DNA of 64,000 nt from positions 14,515,889-14,579,888 of the forward strand of contig NC_061864.1 of NCBI RefSeq assembly GCF_907164915.1, in the 5' to 3' direction. Under the pieces are notes generated by a model. That model ran no database searches. It was not told the DNA's origin and was given only the letters and a program-made list of their open reading frames with translations. Positions 39,353 to 53,507 of this stretch are shown piece by piece. The number at the start of each line of letters is the position of its first letter. The first letter of the stretch is position 1. The position numbers were made by a program, and so were the translations under genes. The DNA is from Impatiens glandulifera. Lineage: Eukaryota; Streptophyta; Magnoliopsida; Ericales; Balsaminaceae.

Positions 39353-41264
39353 TCAAAGTGCATAAATCCGATTCCCATCAACCTCAGAATTAGAGAACTC
39401 AGAATGATGCCAAGAAGCCGAAACACTCCTTTTCCCATAATCCTCCCCCCTTCTCTTCCTACTCATAGATCGCATCCTCTTAGACCTCACCACATAATAA
39501 CTCATAGTCCCCAAAACACCACCCATAATAACCCCCCCAACAACCGTCACCAATATAGCCGCCCACTCATTCCTTCTCCCCACAACAATATAAGAAGAAG
39601 CCATAAACGCAACCGACGTACAAACCGACGCCAACCACATCAACTTATTAATAATCCCCACCACCCGTCTCTCCGCCTTCGTCTCCCCTCTAACCAACGT
39701 TATCTGCACCACCACAACCGCCAACGAAGTGAACAACGCTATCGCGTTGAACACGAAAAATATCTTAAACGACCTATACCCCGCCACAACTGCAGTCCCG
39801 TCGTCATTGTCACCTCCAGGAACCGTAAATATAGCAGCGAACGCAACTGTCGCGAATAGAACTGCCACGACAGTCACTGAGTTTGTCGCGTTGTTGATCC
39901 CCTCCCGGTGGAGCTTCCTCAGCTCTTTCGCGATCCCATGCACGTTCTTGTTCGTTCTCATTGTTTGCTCAAGCTGACTATGCACGTCCTGTTTTATTTG
40001 AGACACTGTTTTCCTCAGCTCGTCTTTCGGTTGGTTTAGTTCGTTGGCTTTCAGCCCCCCATACCTAAGCAGACAGTGTTTCATGTCGGATGAATCTTCA
40101 GATAACGGGAGCTCTTCCGCGATGTCAAGAGCGGTTTTGTGATCTCGTGTTAGCGCGTTCACGTTTGTGTCGCGTAAACGTAACAGCTCGTTCACAATCT
40201 CTACTCTTTTCTTCCTGGCAGCTACGTGTAATGCTGTGTTACCGAATTTGTCTGGAAGCATAACTATAGCTGGATCAGATTCCAAAATAAACTTCACCAC
40301 TTCAATGCTCACACCCTTCACCGCCATATGAAGAGCAGTCTGCGATTTCTTATCAGTTCTACGAGCCAATTGCGAGTCCTTTTCAAGAAGAGACTTAACT
40401 ATATGCAAATGACCCTGTCTTGCAGCTAAATGAAGCGCGTTTTTACCATTTGATCGTGAAATCTCAACTAACGCCCCATCCTTTGAAAGAAGTTCATTAA
40501 CAACAGCCAAATGACCTCTTGTAGCAGCTGTGATTAGAGGAGTCGCGTTAGAAGGACCAATCGTTTTACTTAATCCAGGATCGTAATCCAGCAATACTTT
40601 GATGATTCCTGCAATGCAAGATTACTCGATTACAGTTCAATTCCATAAAAACGAAAGAAGAACAGTAGTAAGGCATGATTATATATATATACCATGGTGG
40701 CCCTGGCTAGCAGCGATATGCAAAGGATCAAAACCAGATCGATTCTTCTTCGAAATACTTTCCTTATTAGCATACTTCAAAAGTTCTATAACAACATCAA
40801 GATGACCTTTATCAGCAGCAGTAAACATTGCAGTCTCACCTAATTCATTAACCTCATTTACAACAGATGCTTGAATTTCAGCTACTTCTGCATCAAAATC
40901 TTCCTCACTTAGGGTTTCCACCATCTGAGAACGAATATCATTAAGAATCTGCCTCACAGCAATCAGATCGCCTCTTTGAGCAGCCAAATGGAGATCTGTA
41001 TCGTTGTAACGACCGGTCACCGACTTCACATACTTCTTCTTCCCTGCTTGATCTATCCTTTTGCCAGAGTTTGATAGAACTAAGGCCGGTGCAGTCGAAG
41101 AAGACGGGGAAGGGGAAGGAGATGGCTCGGCCGTACTGTTTTGACTAGTCAATCCCTTCTCTAAATCCATATCTGCCAAACAGTATTCATTCATTGATTC
41201 AATAATCAATCGATGAAAGTATAAACAATGATTGCGTACCTTGATTGAGATTAGATGAAGCCAT
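39353..41264 (-). CDS. ITN1-like ankyrin-repeat/PGG-domain membrane protein
   Basis: Three coding exons, 41240-41264, 40693-41172 and 39353-40608, join in phase (1761 nt) to a 586-residue protein. That is nearly the length of Arabidopsis ITN1 (At3g12360), with matching blocks throughout. After a Ser/Pro-rich start, ankyrin repeats span about residues 65-370 (NDTDLHLAAQRGDL, NALHLAARQGH, QTALHMAVKG, NTALHVAARKKR). A PGG domain follows, with REGINNATNSVTVVAVLFAT and PGGD near 432-435 and four transmembrane helices. The tail ends WHHSEFSNSEVDGN. ITN1 acts at the plasma membrane in salt and ABA signalling, affecting ROS production; the same role here is an inference from homology. The first exon is only 25 nt, and its split Asp codon is confirmed by the conserved MDLEKG that follows. 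Confidence 0.94.
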
Positions 41265-41299
41265 TTCCAAAACGGATAATTAGGTCAGAAATGAAGAAT

Positions 41300-42240
41300 G
41301 AGAATTTGAAAGCAGTCTTTTGTGGAAAATGAAGAAGGAACCGAGAAGGAACCTTTCTCCAATTACACGACAAAAGCAGGAAAGCGGGTAGAAGGTCCTT
41401 TTATAAATGCTGTTGTGAAATTTAAAATTAATCAAATATTCAAAATAGGACTTATATTTTTGTTTTCTTTTCAAATTATACTCAAATTTTATAATATATA
41501 ATAACAACACTTTCAATTATGTATAAAAATTAGGTATATTTTCATATTTAAAATTTTTACCATTTATTTCTTAGAATTTAAAGTATCAGTGACTGAGTAA
41601 GCAAAAGAGGCACATGTTTATTTTTCAATAAAATTATAATTTATTAATATATAATTAGAAGTTTTCCTTAAAATGGAATTGAATAATAATAATCTTTTAG
41701 TTGGGCTTGGGCAAAGGGGTTGAATAAGATATATTTTCTTGTTTGATTTCTAAGTGTAACTAATCCTTTGTCTGTTTGCCTTCACTGGTAGTTAAATTAG
41801 ATTTTATTATTATTCAGATTGAAAATGGATCCTATAAATTAAATATATATTTTTTATATATATATAAAAGAAACTAAGCATATAAATAAAGTAAACAAAT
41901 CTCAATGAGGAGTAATGAAAAACTTAAAAGATATTGGTTTATTTGTTTCAAAAAACTTAGTGGTTTAAAATATAAAAGAGAAAAATAAACAGAATTATCT
42001 CTATATTTTATATTATTGTTTTTATAATTAAATGATAAAAATTTGTGTTCTAAGTGAAAATTTATTAGCATCCTTAATTAGTGAGATGATAATGAATGGG
42101 TGAAAAATATTCATAAACAAGCATAAATAAATCTCTTCAAAAGAAATAACTAAGTTGGAATTCAATTCAAACATCAAAACAAAGTTACAACCAAAATAGA
42201 ATGCTATGGTCAATTTCAAAACAACCAATAAATCCCATAA
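41300..42240. other. Intergenic DNA between the ITN1-like and uL29 genes
   Basis: Holds the 5' leader and promoter of the ankyrin gene on the left and the 3' UTR of uL29 on the right. No other feature was recognised. Confidence 0.5.
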
Positions 42241-42281
42241 AACATGATTTTAACAATGCTTGGAATAATAAAACAAACAAC

Positions 42282-43503
<1,222 letters not shown>

Positions 43504-43580
43504 GGCGGTTGTTGAAGGATGCAACAGAAGCTGCTCTTTGCTTGCTTGACGAGAGAGATGACGGTAAGGCGAAAGATAAC

Positions 43581-43604
43581 TAGGGTTTCCATCACTTTAT
43601 AAGT
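43581..43604 (-). promoter_or_regulatory. Telobox and TATA element of the uL29 promoter
   Basis: On the minus strand AAACCCTA lies at 43581-43588 and TTATAAAG at about 43596-43603, 80-100 bp upstream of the ATG. A telobox close to the start site is characteristic of plant ribosomal protein genes. Confidence 0.7.
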
Positions 43605-43650
43605 AGGTCAGAGAATCAGACAGAAGGTTTACAATCAATTGGACTTCCTT

Positions 43651-43665
43651 TGGGCCTAGTGGGCC
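43651..43665. promoter_or_regulatory. Pair of site II elements (TGGGCC) upstream of uL29
   Basis: TGGGCC occurs at 43651-43656 and 43660-43665, with TGGGCT near 43699. Site II motifs, bound by TCP factors, combined with a telobox drive co-ordinated expression of translation genes in growing tissue. The arrangement here is textbook, about 150 bp from the start codon. Confidence 0.7.
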
Positions 43666-43709
43666 AAGTACCCATACCCATTTTTAATTATAAAAATATT
43701 GGGCTTTTT

Positions 43710-46705
43710 CCGTATAAGAATTTAAGTAAAAACAAATTTATTTTTAAATATATTATATTAAGAAAAAGCATTTATAAAATAAAATATCCTATATTTATTT
43801 TAAATACTAAATAATTAACCTACATTGTTATACCACATCTTTATTATACTTTAAACCAAGCAATAATAATATATGCAAGTTATATTATTTATTTTTTTTA
43901 TCTTTAAAGTAGATTATTTATTAAGAAGAAAGCCCAAATGTCAGTTTATTTGAACACATGCCCATGGGTCAAAATTGAAAACCTAATTTTCTCATTTCAT
44001 TTGATCCATAAACTTATTAATTATTATGCATGCTCGAATCTAGTTTATCAAATTAATTATTAGATGTCACATTGAGGCACTATTAATTGTCAATAAATAA
44101 ATAAATAAAAAATACCAAATGATTCCAAATTTCTTCCAATCATATACAAACCACACGTATGAAATCCTATAATGGACTAAAAATTAAATTGTATTAAAGA
44201 TGAAAAATAAATCTGACTCGAAAAATAATTAAACTAAATGATCGAATTTATAAAATCGTTAAACCGAACGATTCGGTTGGTCGGTTAAGTAGTAGTCGAA
44301 TCGTCAAAACTTTGATGATTATTTTTAAGTGGTAATTTGTAATTGAATTTGGGAACTTTGATCTATTAAAAACCAATATTCATCTTAAAATTTCTCAGTG
44401 TTTTATAAATTTTAAGTATTATTTAGCAATATTTTTTACGAACGAATAAAATTAATCGAATTAATTCTTCTTACTAACTAATAAATTAAAACTAATGGTT
44501 TACAATTTTTTCAATCCAACCTCAAGAGTTTATTTGTACATTATAATTTATAAATCGACTGAACTGGGCAACTTACCAACTTACCTTTAGCCAGGTGTAA
44601 TTCTGAATCATATATTTTTTTTTAAGATTAAAATCATTCAATTTAGCGTGGAAATGAAAATGTATAGACAATTGAACAAAACATAACTTACTTATCTCAC
44701 ACTTCCTCTATATTTGGTGCAAAATTAAGAAGAGGTTTTTGAGATGGCTAAGGTAAAAAAAACAATTAACCAATTTAAGGAGTTATAAAAATTCAAAATT
44801 TAAGTCGACATTTTACTAGTAATAAGCTTTTTATTTTGGTTTAACTATTTATTTTATTGTCAATATGTTTAAAAAATATATATATCACCAAACACACAAG
44901 TTTTAATAATAATAATAATGAAATAATACACAAATTAAATAGCATAGATTGAAACGTACCTTATAACACTGATTGATTTCATTGAAGATGTGGACGTTTA
45001 AATTTAAGAACAATGATTGATTTATTTTTTTAATTTTGACTTCTTATCACATGACCACGTATTCAAATTTTAATCATGATAGAATTAAAGAAATAGGTTA
45101 ACTCAATTGAGAAATATATTAGATAGAGATTTTTTTTTTTTTTTAATTTGATTCATAATAAGTAAAAATATATGTAAAAGGAGTAATACTAACCACCAAG
45201 AATAATTCATATCACACAATAAAGGTTAAATAAAAATGATTTAGTTGACATTTATTTTATTTTATTTTTTTTTTCTTTTAACGAGAATCGAATATAAAAT
45301 ATTTAGTCATCCACCCCGTTGTCTTTAAATTGTGGTTGGCGTAAAATTAAGAGGTACATAACTTAACAAAAGTGCATTAATCATGTGTACTTTAATTTAA
45401 ATTCCTTGAGAACACAAAGTTGAAAGAAATCAAGTGTAGCACATGATCTTTATGTGAGGATACAAATAATTCCTTAATTTCTGTTTTATGTGTGCTAATA
45501 ACATGGGTTAACATATTTAAAATTGTAATTAGTCGGTTAGCTTGTTTATTTTATTTTATATTAAAATAATAATAACTAAAATTATGGTAACACACAAATA
45601 CCATGTGGACAATTAAAGAATATCATTAATTAATTGAGGTCATCTTTGAATCTATAAGTAATAATATTATAATTTATAATTATTAGGAGATTGTATTAAT
45701 TAATTAATTAATCTGTAAGACAATTTAAAATTTTAGTTTAAATCAAATAATAGCCACAAAATATTTGACTTTACACAAGTTGTTTTATCTTGAATAATTT
45801 GCAAGTGTTTTAATTAGTTTGATATTCTAGATTTATATTTATTTATTTTATTACATTATTATTTTATTCTCCGTCAATATACTAACCTACAACAAATAAA
45901 ACATTTTAACGAGTTTTACTAAATTTTAATTTTTTTTTTTTAGTTAAACCAAAACATGAACATGTGTTTAATTACATTTTTAATTCAGAAAATATAATTG
46001 TAATTTCTTAGTTTAAAGAATGAAAAGTTAAAATTAATGAATCTTAATTAAAGATTTAAAAAACCATTCAAATGACAATTTGGTTGGGTTGAGGATGAAA
46101 GTTTATTTTTTAAACTTCTTTTTTATTCTTCTCATTCCTGTTGTATGTATGCACTTTACTCTCCCCGCATCTCTAAGAGCCAATATTGTATTTTTACATT
46201 ATTTTAATTAAAATAATATTTGGTTAGCATAGAGGGTATTAATTAACCTGATCTACTGATTATAATAATTAGGTTAAACAAGTTGTATTATTATTAAAAA
46301 CATCTTATTAAGATGGGTGACATATTAATAACACTAGTGGCCGGTGCCCTAAGCAAAAAAAATCATATATTTTATTAAATTAGTAGTTATGTTTTGTGTT
46401 ATATTAAATTAATATAATAAATTTGTATTATTTTTAATAAAAAGTAATATAATTTAGTTGATTAAATGGTAGGTACAGGATTAAACCTTGTTACAACTAA
46501 ATTTTTTATTTTTTCGATTTTATGTACCGTGTGGGAAGAGATCTAAACGGCCGCCTAGTTGGCCTTACTCACCCTAATTAGTAAGTTATTCAGCTAGTTA
46601 GGTTACATAGTTTATATGAAAATAATATGGCTTCATAATTGATTTACTCTCAAAACACCTTAAATTAATGTGGAAAATTATAATTACTAATAACATGCTA
46701 GCTTA
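43710..46705. other. AT-rich intergenic DNA
   Basis: About 3 kb without a gene. Open frames are tiny. A possible degenerate B-box-like piece lies near 45281-45295 on the minus strand, but an A box at proper spacing is lacking, so it is not called. Confidence 0.55.
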
Positions 46706-47515
46706 TCTATATATATATATAATGATGATTAATTTTTAAAGTGTCTGAATTACCGGGTCGAGAGCCGTGATTAATTTAGTATGTTTTAAACTTGCAACCT
46801 AACATAACAAGTACAACTCTTTAACCAACTAGGCTACAAATACTTTATATTTTAAATTCAACACCAAATTTGATAAACGCGGGACGTTTTAATATTAATA
46901 TAAGTTCAACTTTTTAACTAATTAATCTATATATATATATAATGATGCTTAATTTTTAAAGTGTCCTGATTGCCGGGTCGAGAACTGTGGTTAATTTGGA
47001 TACTTGGGTCGGATTGTGGGTTGACCCGTTTTTAAATTTAAAACGGTTAAAAATAAAATTAAAAATCCTAGAGGTATGTTTCGAACTTGCAACCTAACAA
47101 AACAAGTACAACTCTTTAACCAACTAGGCTACAAAGACTTTATATTTTAAATTCAACACCAAAATTGATAAACGCGGGACGTTTTAATATTAATATAAGT
47201 TCAACTTTTTAACTAACTAATCTATATATATATATAATGATGTTTAATTTTTAAAATGTCTGGATTGCCGGGTCGAGAGCCGTGGTTAATTTGGATGCTT
47301 GGGTCGGATTGTCGGTTGACCCGTCTTAAAATTTAAAACGGTTAAAAATAAAATTAAAAATGCTAGAGGTATGTTTCGAACTTGGAACCTAACAAAACAA
47401 GTACAACTCTTTAACCAACTAAGCTACAAAGACTTCATATTTTAAAATTCAACACCAAATTTGATAAACGCAGGAAGTTTTAATATTTATATAAGTTCAA
47501 CTTTTTAACTAACTA
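46706..47515. repeat. Threefold tandem module (about 220, 295 and 295 bp) within the Helitron-like element
   Basis: Each module begins tctatatatatatataatgatg and carries gattgccgggtcgagagccg or a near variant. It then has the tRNA-like segment and ends with gggacgttttaatattaata and ttcaactttttaact. The first module lacks about 75 bp around the gggttgacccg block present in the other two, accounting for its shorter length. Confidence 0.85.
46783..47433 (-). repeat. Three tRNA-like pol III promoter segments, one per module
   Basis: On the minus strand, segments at about 46783-46843, 47078-47138 and 47372-47432 contain TAGCCTAGTTGG (a perfect A-box fit; the third has one change). About 30 bases later comes TTGCAAGTTCGAAAC, a B-box-like block; in the first and third copies this part is altered. 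The geometry is that of a tRNA, but the arms do not pair as a normal cloverleaf. The same segment occurs at 54721-54783 on the plus strand. Confidence 0.6.
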
Positions 47516-47685
47516 ATATATAATGATCTAATATATAATGATGTTAAGTAAATGGATACTTGAGTCGGATTGTGGATTGACCCACCCATAAAATTAAAAC
47601 GGTTAAAAATAAAATTTAAAATGTTATTCGTAATTTTTCCCACAAATTTTTATATTATTACTCGTGCAAATGCACGGGATGCTAG

Positions 47686-48883
47686 TTTAATATAATTTTT
47701 TCAAATTATGTTTTTTTACGATGGTTTTGTAACAAGTTGGGGGTAAATTCACCAATGTGTTCAGGTATTTACATTGATTTATTGAATATTTTTTTATAAA
47801 ATTGATGAATGTATGGTACACAACAACACAAACATTAATTAAAAAATAAAAAAAACTTATAATGCATCCTCTCCTACATGGAACGTGCTAAGTAAACGTT
47901 TTTTTTTTTCCCACAACTTTTGACCATTTCCCAAAATAATTAAATAATAAAAAGCATAATCATCTTTAATAATAATGCTTAATTCTCTTATTTATTCATG
48001 AGTGGAAATCGATCTGGAAACAACTTTTTATATATAAAATACTAAATCCTAAAGCTTGAACAAATCCACATGTCTAAATAAACATTAACAAATCTCAAAA
48101 AAAAAAAAAAAGTTCAAAAGCTACAAGATAACATATTTTTTGATAAAAGTTTTTGATAAATATTTTTTAAAGGGAAATAACCATTTCGTTGGTCCTTTTA
48201 TATTTTACAAAAGATAACATATATAATAACATTAAAAATAATTGAATACAAATTATAATTTTATAGACTGTTTTGCTCATCCGGACATAGTTAAAGTTGC
48301 AGGAAAGTAAGGTATAAGATTTTTATGTTTTTTAAAATACACCAAATTCACTATTAACTAAACATTTCACGGATTTAATTTTTATTTAAAACGCTTTAAG
48401 TTGAAATAAAACTTTTGGGTCATACTAGTTTTATACGTTAACAAAATATAAATAAAAAATACATTATTTGAGATAATTCTAAAAGTTTACAATATTTGTT
48501 TAAGGACTTCTTTTTTTCAAAATTAATACAATGAAAAAGGCTTTAATAATATGGTCATAAAAAGGGAAAGTGACAAATGAGACTAAATAATTTGAATAAA
48601 GGAAGGTCGAAATAATATAAATAAAATGTGGTAATAGTTGAAACTTGCTAAGAGATATCCAGAAAATACAAAAGTGTCTATATTATTGAATTGCTGTGAC
48701 CTATTTATTTACCTGGACAATAATGTCCCATTTCATCTATCCATCATGCTCATGCTTTCCACTTGTTATCAAATTAATCTAAAAAGCCCCCTAAACTAGA
48801 CTAGATCGACATTTTATCAAATTTTAAAGGCAATCTAAACCAGATAAAAATTTTGACTTTTCAAAATATTTGAAGTTCTCATT
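47686..48883. other. AT-rich intergenic DNA
   Basis: No gene or element recognised. Confidence 0.55.
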
Positions 48884-49411
48884 TAGGGGTGTTCAATATT
48901 TGGTCTGAACCGAATATACGACCGAATTTGAATTCACCGAATTTGAATAAACCGAATTCGAATTTCATTTTCGGTTTTCGAATAGAATTTCAAACCAATT
49001 CGAATTCAAATACGGTTTTCGAGTTTGGATTTCAACTCGAAAAGCAAAAACCGAAAACCGAATTCATTTTTTATTATTTATTCTTCCAAACTTAGCTTAA
49101 GAAAAAGTTCAAAATAATCAAATTAGAATATTTTGAATTCAAAATTTAATAATAAAAGAAAATGTAAACAAAAGTACCAGAGGTCTAGTGGTAGATTAGT
49201 ACTCTGTTACGGGTACAGACCCGGGTTCAATTACCGGTTGGTCCAATTTATTTTGGGTTATGCTAGTTCCAAAACATGAATTCGGTTTGAATTCAAATTA
49301 TTCGAACCGAATATCGAATTCGATTCGGTTTTCGAATTGGCTAAAAAAAAATTGAATAAACCGAACTGAGGACCTCGAATAACCCGAAAACTGAACCGAT
49401 GAACACCCCTA
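48884..49411. mobile_element. hAT-type MITE-like element with TAGGGGTGTTCA ends
   Basis: Terminal inverted repeat TAGGGGTGTTCA at 48884-48895 and its complement TGAACACCCCTA at 49400-49411. Inner arms are rich in aaccgaatt and attcggtt motifs in both orientations. If the true end is AGGGG, the flanking octamers tctcattt and actcaaat agree at 5 of 8 places, a weak decayed target duplication. An open frame at 48889-49095 is just the repetitive arm. The element contains a tRNA-Gly-like sequence. Confidence 0.65.
49174..49245 (+). pseudogene. tRNA-Gly(GCC)-like pseudogene or SINE head inside the hAT-type element
   Basis: The sequence follows plant tRNA-Gly(GCC) over its full length: GTACCAG start, GGTCTAGTGGTAGA (A box), GTACTCTGTTACGGGTAC (anticodon arm), ACAGACCCGGGTTCAATT (T arm with B box) and GGTTGGTCC at the end. 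The anticodon position reads GTT instead of GCC, there is an extra G in the anticodon stem, and the acceptor pairing is broken. Most changes are C-to-T, as expected of methylated DNA. It is not a working tRNA gene. Confidence 0.75.
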
Positions 49412-50005
49412 CTCAAATCATCGCCCTATTAAAAATTTGAAAATTCAAGTTATAAGAAAATGGATTCACTCAGTCCAAACCGAACATTAAACCAATTCGA
49501 AATTGGTTAATATAGCAACGGATGAACCATTAAACTTAATGACAAATTATTAAGAAAAGAAAAAAATATGCATATAATTAGATGTATACCTAAACCTCTC
49601 TTTTAGTGGTTAATTAAGTTACATGTTTCAAAAATATAAATAATAATAGTAAAAGAAATATTTACACTAAATCATTTATATGCAGTTTATTATTATTTTT
49701 TATAATAAATTTTGACGTACAATTAAAATAGATTAAACCGACCAATAAAGTAAAATTGACTTTTTTTTTAAAAAAAATTCTCACTCACGTCAAGAATTTG
49801 ATTGTAAAATTTCATTTCAACTAAACCGAAAGAAACAATAATTAGCACTTTAGAAGATATAGATAAAGCAATTCATCTTACAATTAAAAAAATCACCAAT
49901 CATTTGGTCAATATAAGTGGATTGTTTTAATATTAAAAATATATATATATATATATTATAATAATTACAAAACCAAATTTAAATTATATATATATAAATT
50001 ATATA

Positions 50006-50046
<41 letters not shown>

Positions 50047-53000
50047 AATACACAAAATTTTTATAGAGGGAAATTAATGTTAAATGTTTTGAACTTTTTC
50101 TATGAAAAAATTATTTATTAGATGAGCACATGTTTCATTATTAGATGACATAATTGAGTTATTTGTTGAGAAAAAATGAATAATGTGATTTTTTTTTTTT
50201 GCAAAAGAGATAAATGAATATTTAAGATGATATGAGATGTCATGTCTATAGAGTTCGTGCTAACTTAATTCCTATTTTATTTTTATAAAAACAAAAGGTT
50301 AAAACATTTTCAAATTATATTTTTATGCTTATATATGGTTTAATTAATTTCTTGAAACATAAAAGATATTTTCAAACAATAATAGTCATATTTAAATCAC
50401 AATTCTTTTAAAATAATACAAGTATGAAGATTTATATTCCTTATCTTAAGAATATGTTTTCATTATTTATCACATAATATTTCAAAGAGTTATAAGTTAT
50501 TGATCTATTTCTCTAAGGTTTCAGAATATATATAACATAATATTTGAATTGAAATGCTACTTTTCTACTAAAAAAATCTTCATTTTCCAATTCTCAATAA
50601 CATTTTAAGATAATATTAATAATGTTGATCTATTAATGAAGAAGTGGAAGAATTCAACACATGAGCTCAGATTGTTTATAATTAATGTACATAATACAAC
50701 ATTTCAGATGACCCAAAGCCAGTCAAATGTGGCTATATATAATATCCCTTCTATCTTTCCAGTCCAAAATTTTAATTTGTGAGCAGTGATTTTAATGAAA
50801 ATAATTGGTACATCAACTGGAATTAAATTGAGAATTATTAAATTTATTAAAATGTAATGTGTGTTAAATATAATGGAACTTTAACTTTTCATTTGCTCAA
50901 TACAATGTCTGTTTATAAGACCTAATTCGGAATAAGTTTATTATAATAAACTTAGATTATTAAAATAATACTGATTGAGGTTGATTTGAGATAAATTCTA
51001 TTTTTTTTTGTAAAATAAATAAATAAAATATATTAATATATAAATAAATGATATTTTAGTATTTCATTTAATAAATTGAGTATTGTAATTGATGAGAGAT
51101 AATAAAATAATTTTTAGTTGAATTTTTATAGAGTTATAAGATCATTATTGTTTAATAATTGTTAGTAAAATATAAATGTGTGGGTGAATTTAACCGTGGA
51201 ATTAATAGATTTTTTTACGAATTTATAAATTCTATCATCAATTCAAATAAGTGTTTGTGTTTTACTTTTTATATGTTGTTGCATTTTTTTTCTCTCCTTT
51301 GTAATTTGTGTTGTTAGGATTAACTAACTTTAATGTATATAATGAAATATACAATCACTTATAAAATTTATAATAAATAATTATTTAAATTTTAGTAAAA
51401 AATATATATATATATAATGGAGTAAATTAAAAAAAATAATAATATAATTGTAATAGACTAAGTTTATTTAATGTAATTCATATTATTGATGCAATATAAG
51501 TTAACAAGTAATGTATTATAAGTTATAATTGAATTAAAATAATAAAATAAGAGAATAATATATTTAAATAAAATAGTTAATCATATGTCAATATGATTTC
51601 TGTATAATTATGGTTCAATTTAAATTTCATTTCACAAACTAAACTAAAAAAAATAATATAGTTAATAATATGAAATTATATTATTTACAAATTTCTTAAA
51701 TTTATAGCCTAATTTCATTAGGTCTTGATTGGTGGGATTATTTAAATACTTTCAGTAAGGTCTTGATCGGTGGGATTATTTAAATACTTTCATTAATGTC
51801 TTGATTGGTGGGATTATTTAAATAATTTCAATCTAATCAAATATCATTTTATTCAAAAAAAAAATTCATTTAATCACTCAATTAATTAACTAAAATATTA
51901 AAATATATTTTATTTATAAAAGTATATAATTATTTTTTTATTATATATTAATATCATTCAAGTCTTTTTAATTATTAAAACAAAAATATCTACATTCTCA
52001 AATCACAATAAATTATTATTTTTATTCCAAACAAAACGATAGGAGTAACCAAATGCTATTATTTTCATTACAAACTTTATTAATAAAGAAAGTACATATT
52101 ATTCTATACTAAACTTATACAACAAATCTGGCTTAAGCAATATTTTTTAAACGTGGACACATCATTTCATAAATTTAACAAAATTAAGTAAAGTTAACAT
52201 TAATAACAATTAAAATTATCATTAGTTTTTTTTTTAAAGGTCAACTTAACCAAAGTTGTCATTATTTAAAATAACACAAAGCTTCAAAGAATAGATAAAG
52301 CATAATTTGCTTAATTTGTTGAAGCAAATCATATCTCATCTTTATGAGATTGTGTTGTCAACAACATGGTGTTTGTGATTTTAAATATTTCACTAATACA
52401 TAATTTTACAAAATAAATAAATAAAATTCAAAAACACGTGAATTTGACTAGAAAAAACTTGACATCTTACTCATTTATAAGCTCCGTTTGATGTTTTAAG
52501 TGTCGACTCATAACTTAGTGGTAGAACACATATATTTACGGTAATGAGTTATAGTCTTCAACACGGACCATTTAAAAAAATATATATTTAAAATATTATT
52601 ATTAAATTTAAAATTTAAACATTAATATTTAAGTAATTCATTGTACAACAGCCTACCCTCTTTTTTATGAAATAATTTTTTTTGAAAAAATCCTAGAAAA
52701 GCAAAGATCAAACAAGATCACATATGGAAGTGTGAATTTGACCTTTTGCTGTTACCATTTTCTTTAATCTTATTTGACATTTTTGAAAGTCGGGATTCAA
52801 AATCATATAATTTTCTTTCCAATATAAGAGGATATATTGATTTAGGTAATTAATTAAGGATTTCACTACTGCACTAGATCAGACCTCAAGCATTGTGCTT
52901 GATGTAGACCTTACTACTGTATAATATATATATATGATAATTTGAACATGGATAATTCTTTATTACTTCGTATTTAATTATAGAATATTAAAAAGCTTTT

Positions 53001-53507
53001 ATCCTTCAAACAAAATAAAATTATGATATAAAATGTTTAAATGTAGCAAGTGACTGCCTTAATAATTGGTTTATCAATATGTTATTATATTTCCATTAAT
53101 TGTGTGGTGTCTTTCATTATGAAAGGTGTGAAGGAATATATGATTATTATCGCATATAAATATATATATTGCTTAACAAGTCAAATTATGATATGCTTTT
53201 TCTTTAGCAAATGTTTTAATATTCTTAAGAAAATAATTACATATATAATGGTATCTTATCTCTAAATTCCCCCACTTATTAAAGTTATTAGTATAAGCAC
53301 ATGCCCGACAGTTTGGTACAATTAACCACCTTATTTAATTATTTTTAATATATTTTAATTTTTTTAATTTAAAGTTATAATATTATATAGTTAAAAATTA
53401 TAAAACATCCATTTTATTTGAGAAGGGATGACAGTATATAATATATGCTTGAATTTTTTTTTTTTATTAAATAAAATTCGAATTTTTAATAATATAAGGC
53501 ATATTAT
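49412..53507. other. AT-rich intergenic DNA
   Basis: About 4 kb with no gene. It holds (AT)n runs around 49980-50043, a 38-bp tandem repeat (annotated) and a weak tRNA-like piece at about 52505-52565. A transposon-like stretch near 50920-51150 is reminiscent of those at 8765 and 23205. Confidence 0.5.
51721..51831. repeat. 38-bp tandem repeat, three copies
   Basis: Units start at 51721, 51759 and 51797, each with ggtcttgattggtgggatta or a variant differing at one or two bases, followed by tttaaatactttca. Confidence 0.9.

Larger units (their letters stand above)
46706..47685 (+). mobile_element. Non-autonomous Helitron-like element built of tandem modules
   Basis: Begins TCTATATATATATATAATG and ends with an 8-bp-stem hairpin (CTCGTGCAAATGCACGGG, 47661-47678) followed 3 bases later by CTAG at 47682-47685. 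Flanking bases are A (46705) and T (47686), the Helitron insertion pattern. Internally it consists of three direct repeats starting at 46706, 46925 and about 47221, plus a divergent 3' terminal part from about 47515. No Rep/helicase is encoded, so it would depend on an autonomous partner. The relative at 54491-54945 shares both the module and the terminal part. Confidence 0.75.

Noticed and set aside
48889..49095. 68-residue frame rich in Phe and Asn
   Set aside because: It is the repetitive arm of the hAT-type element.
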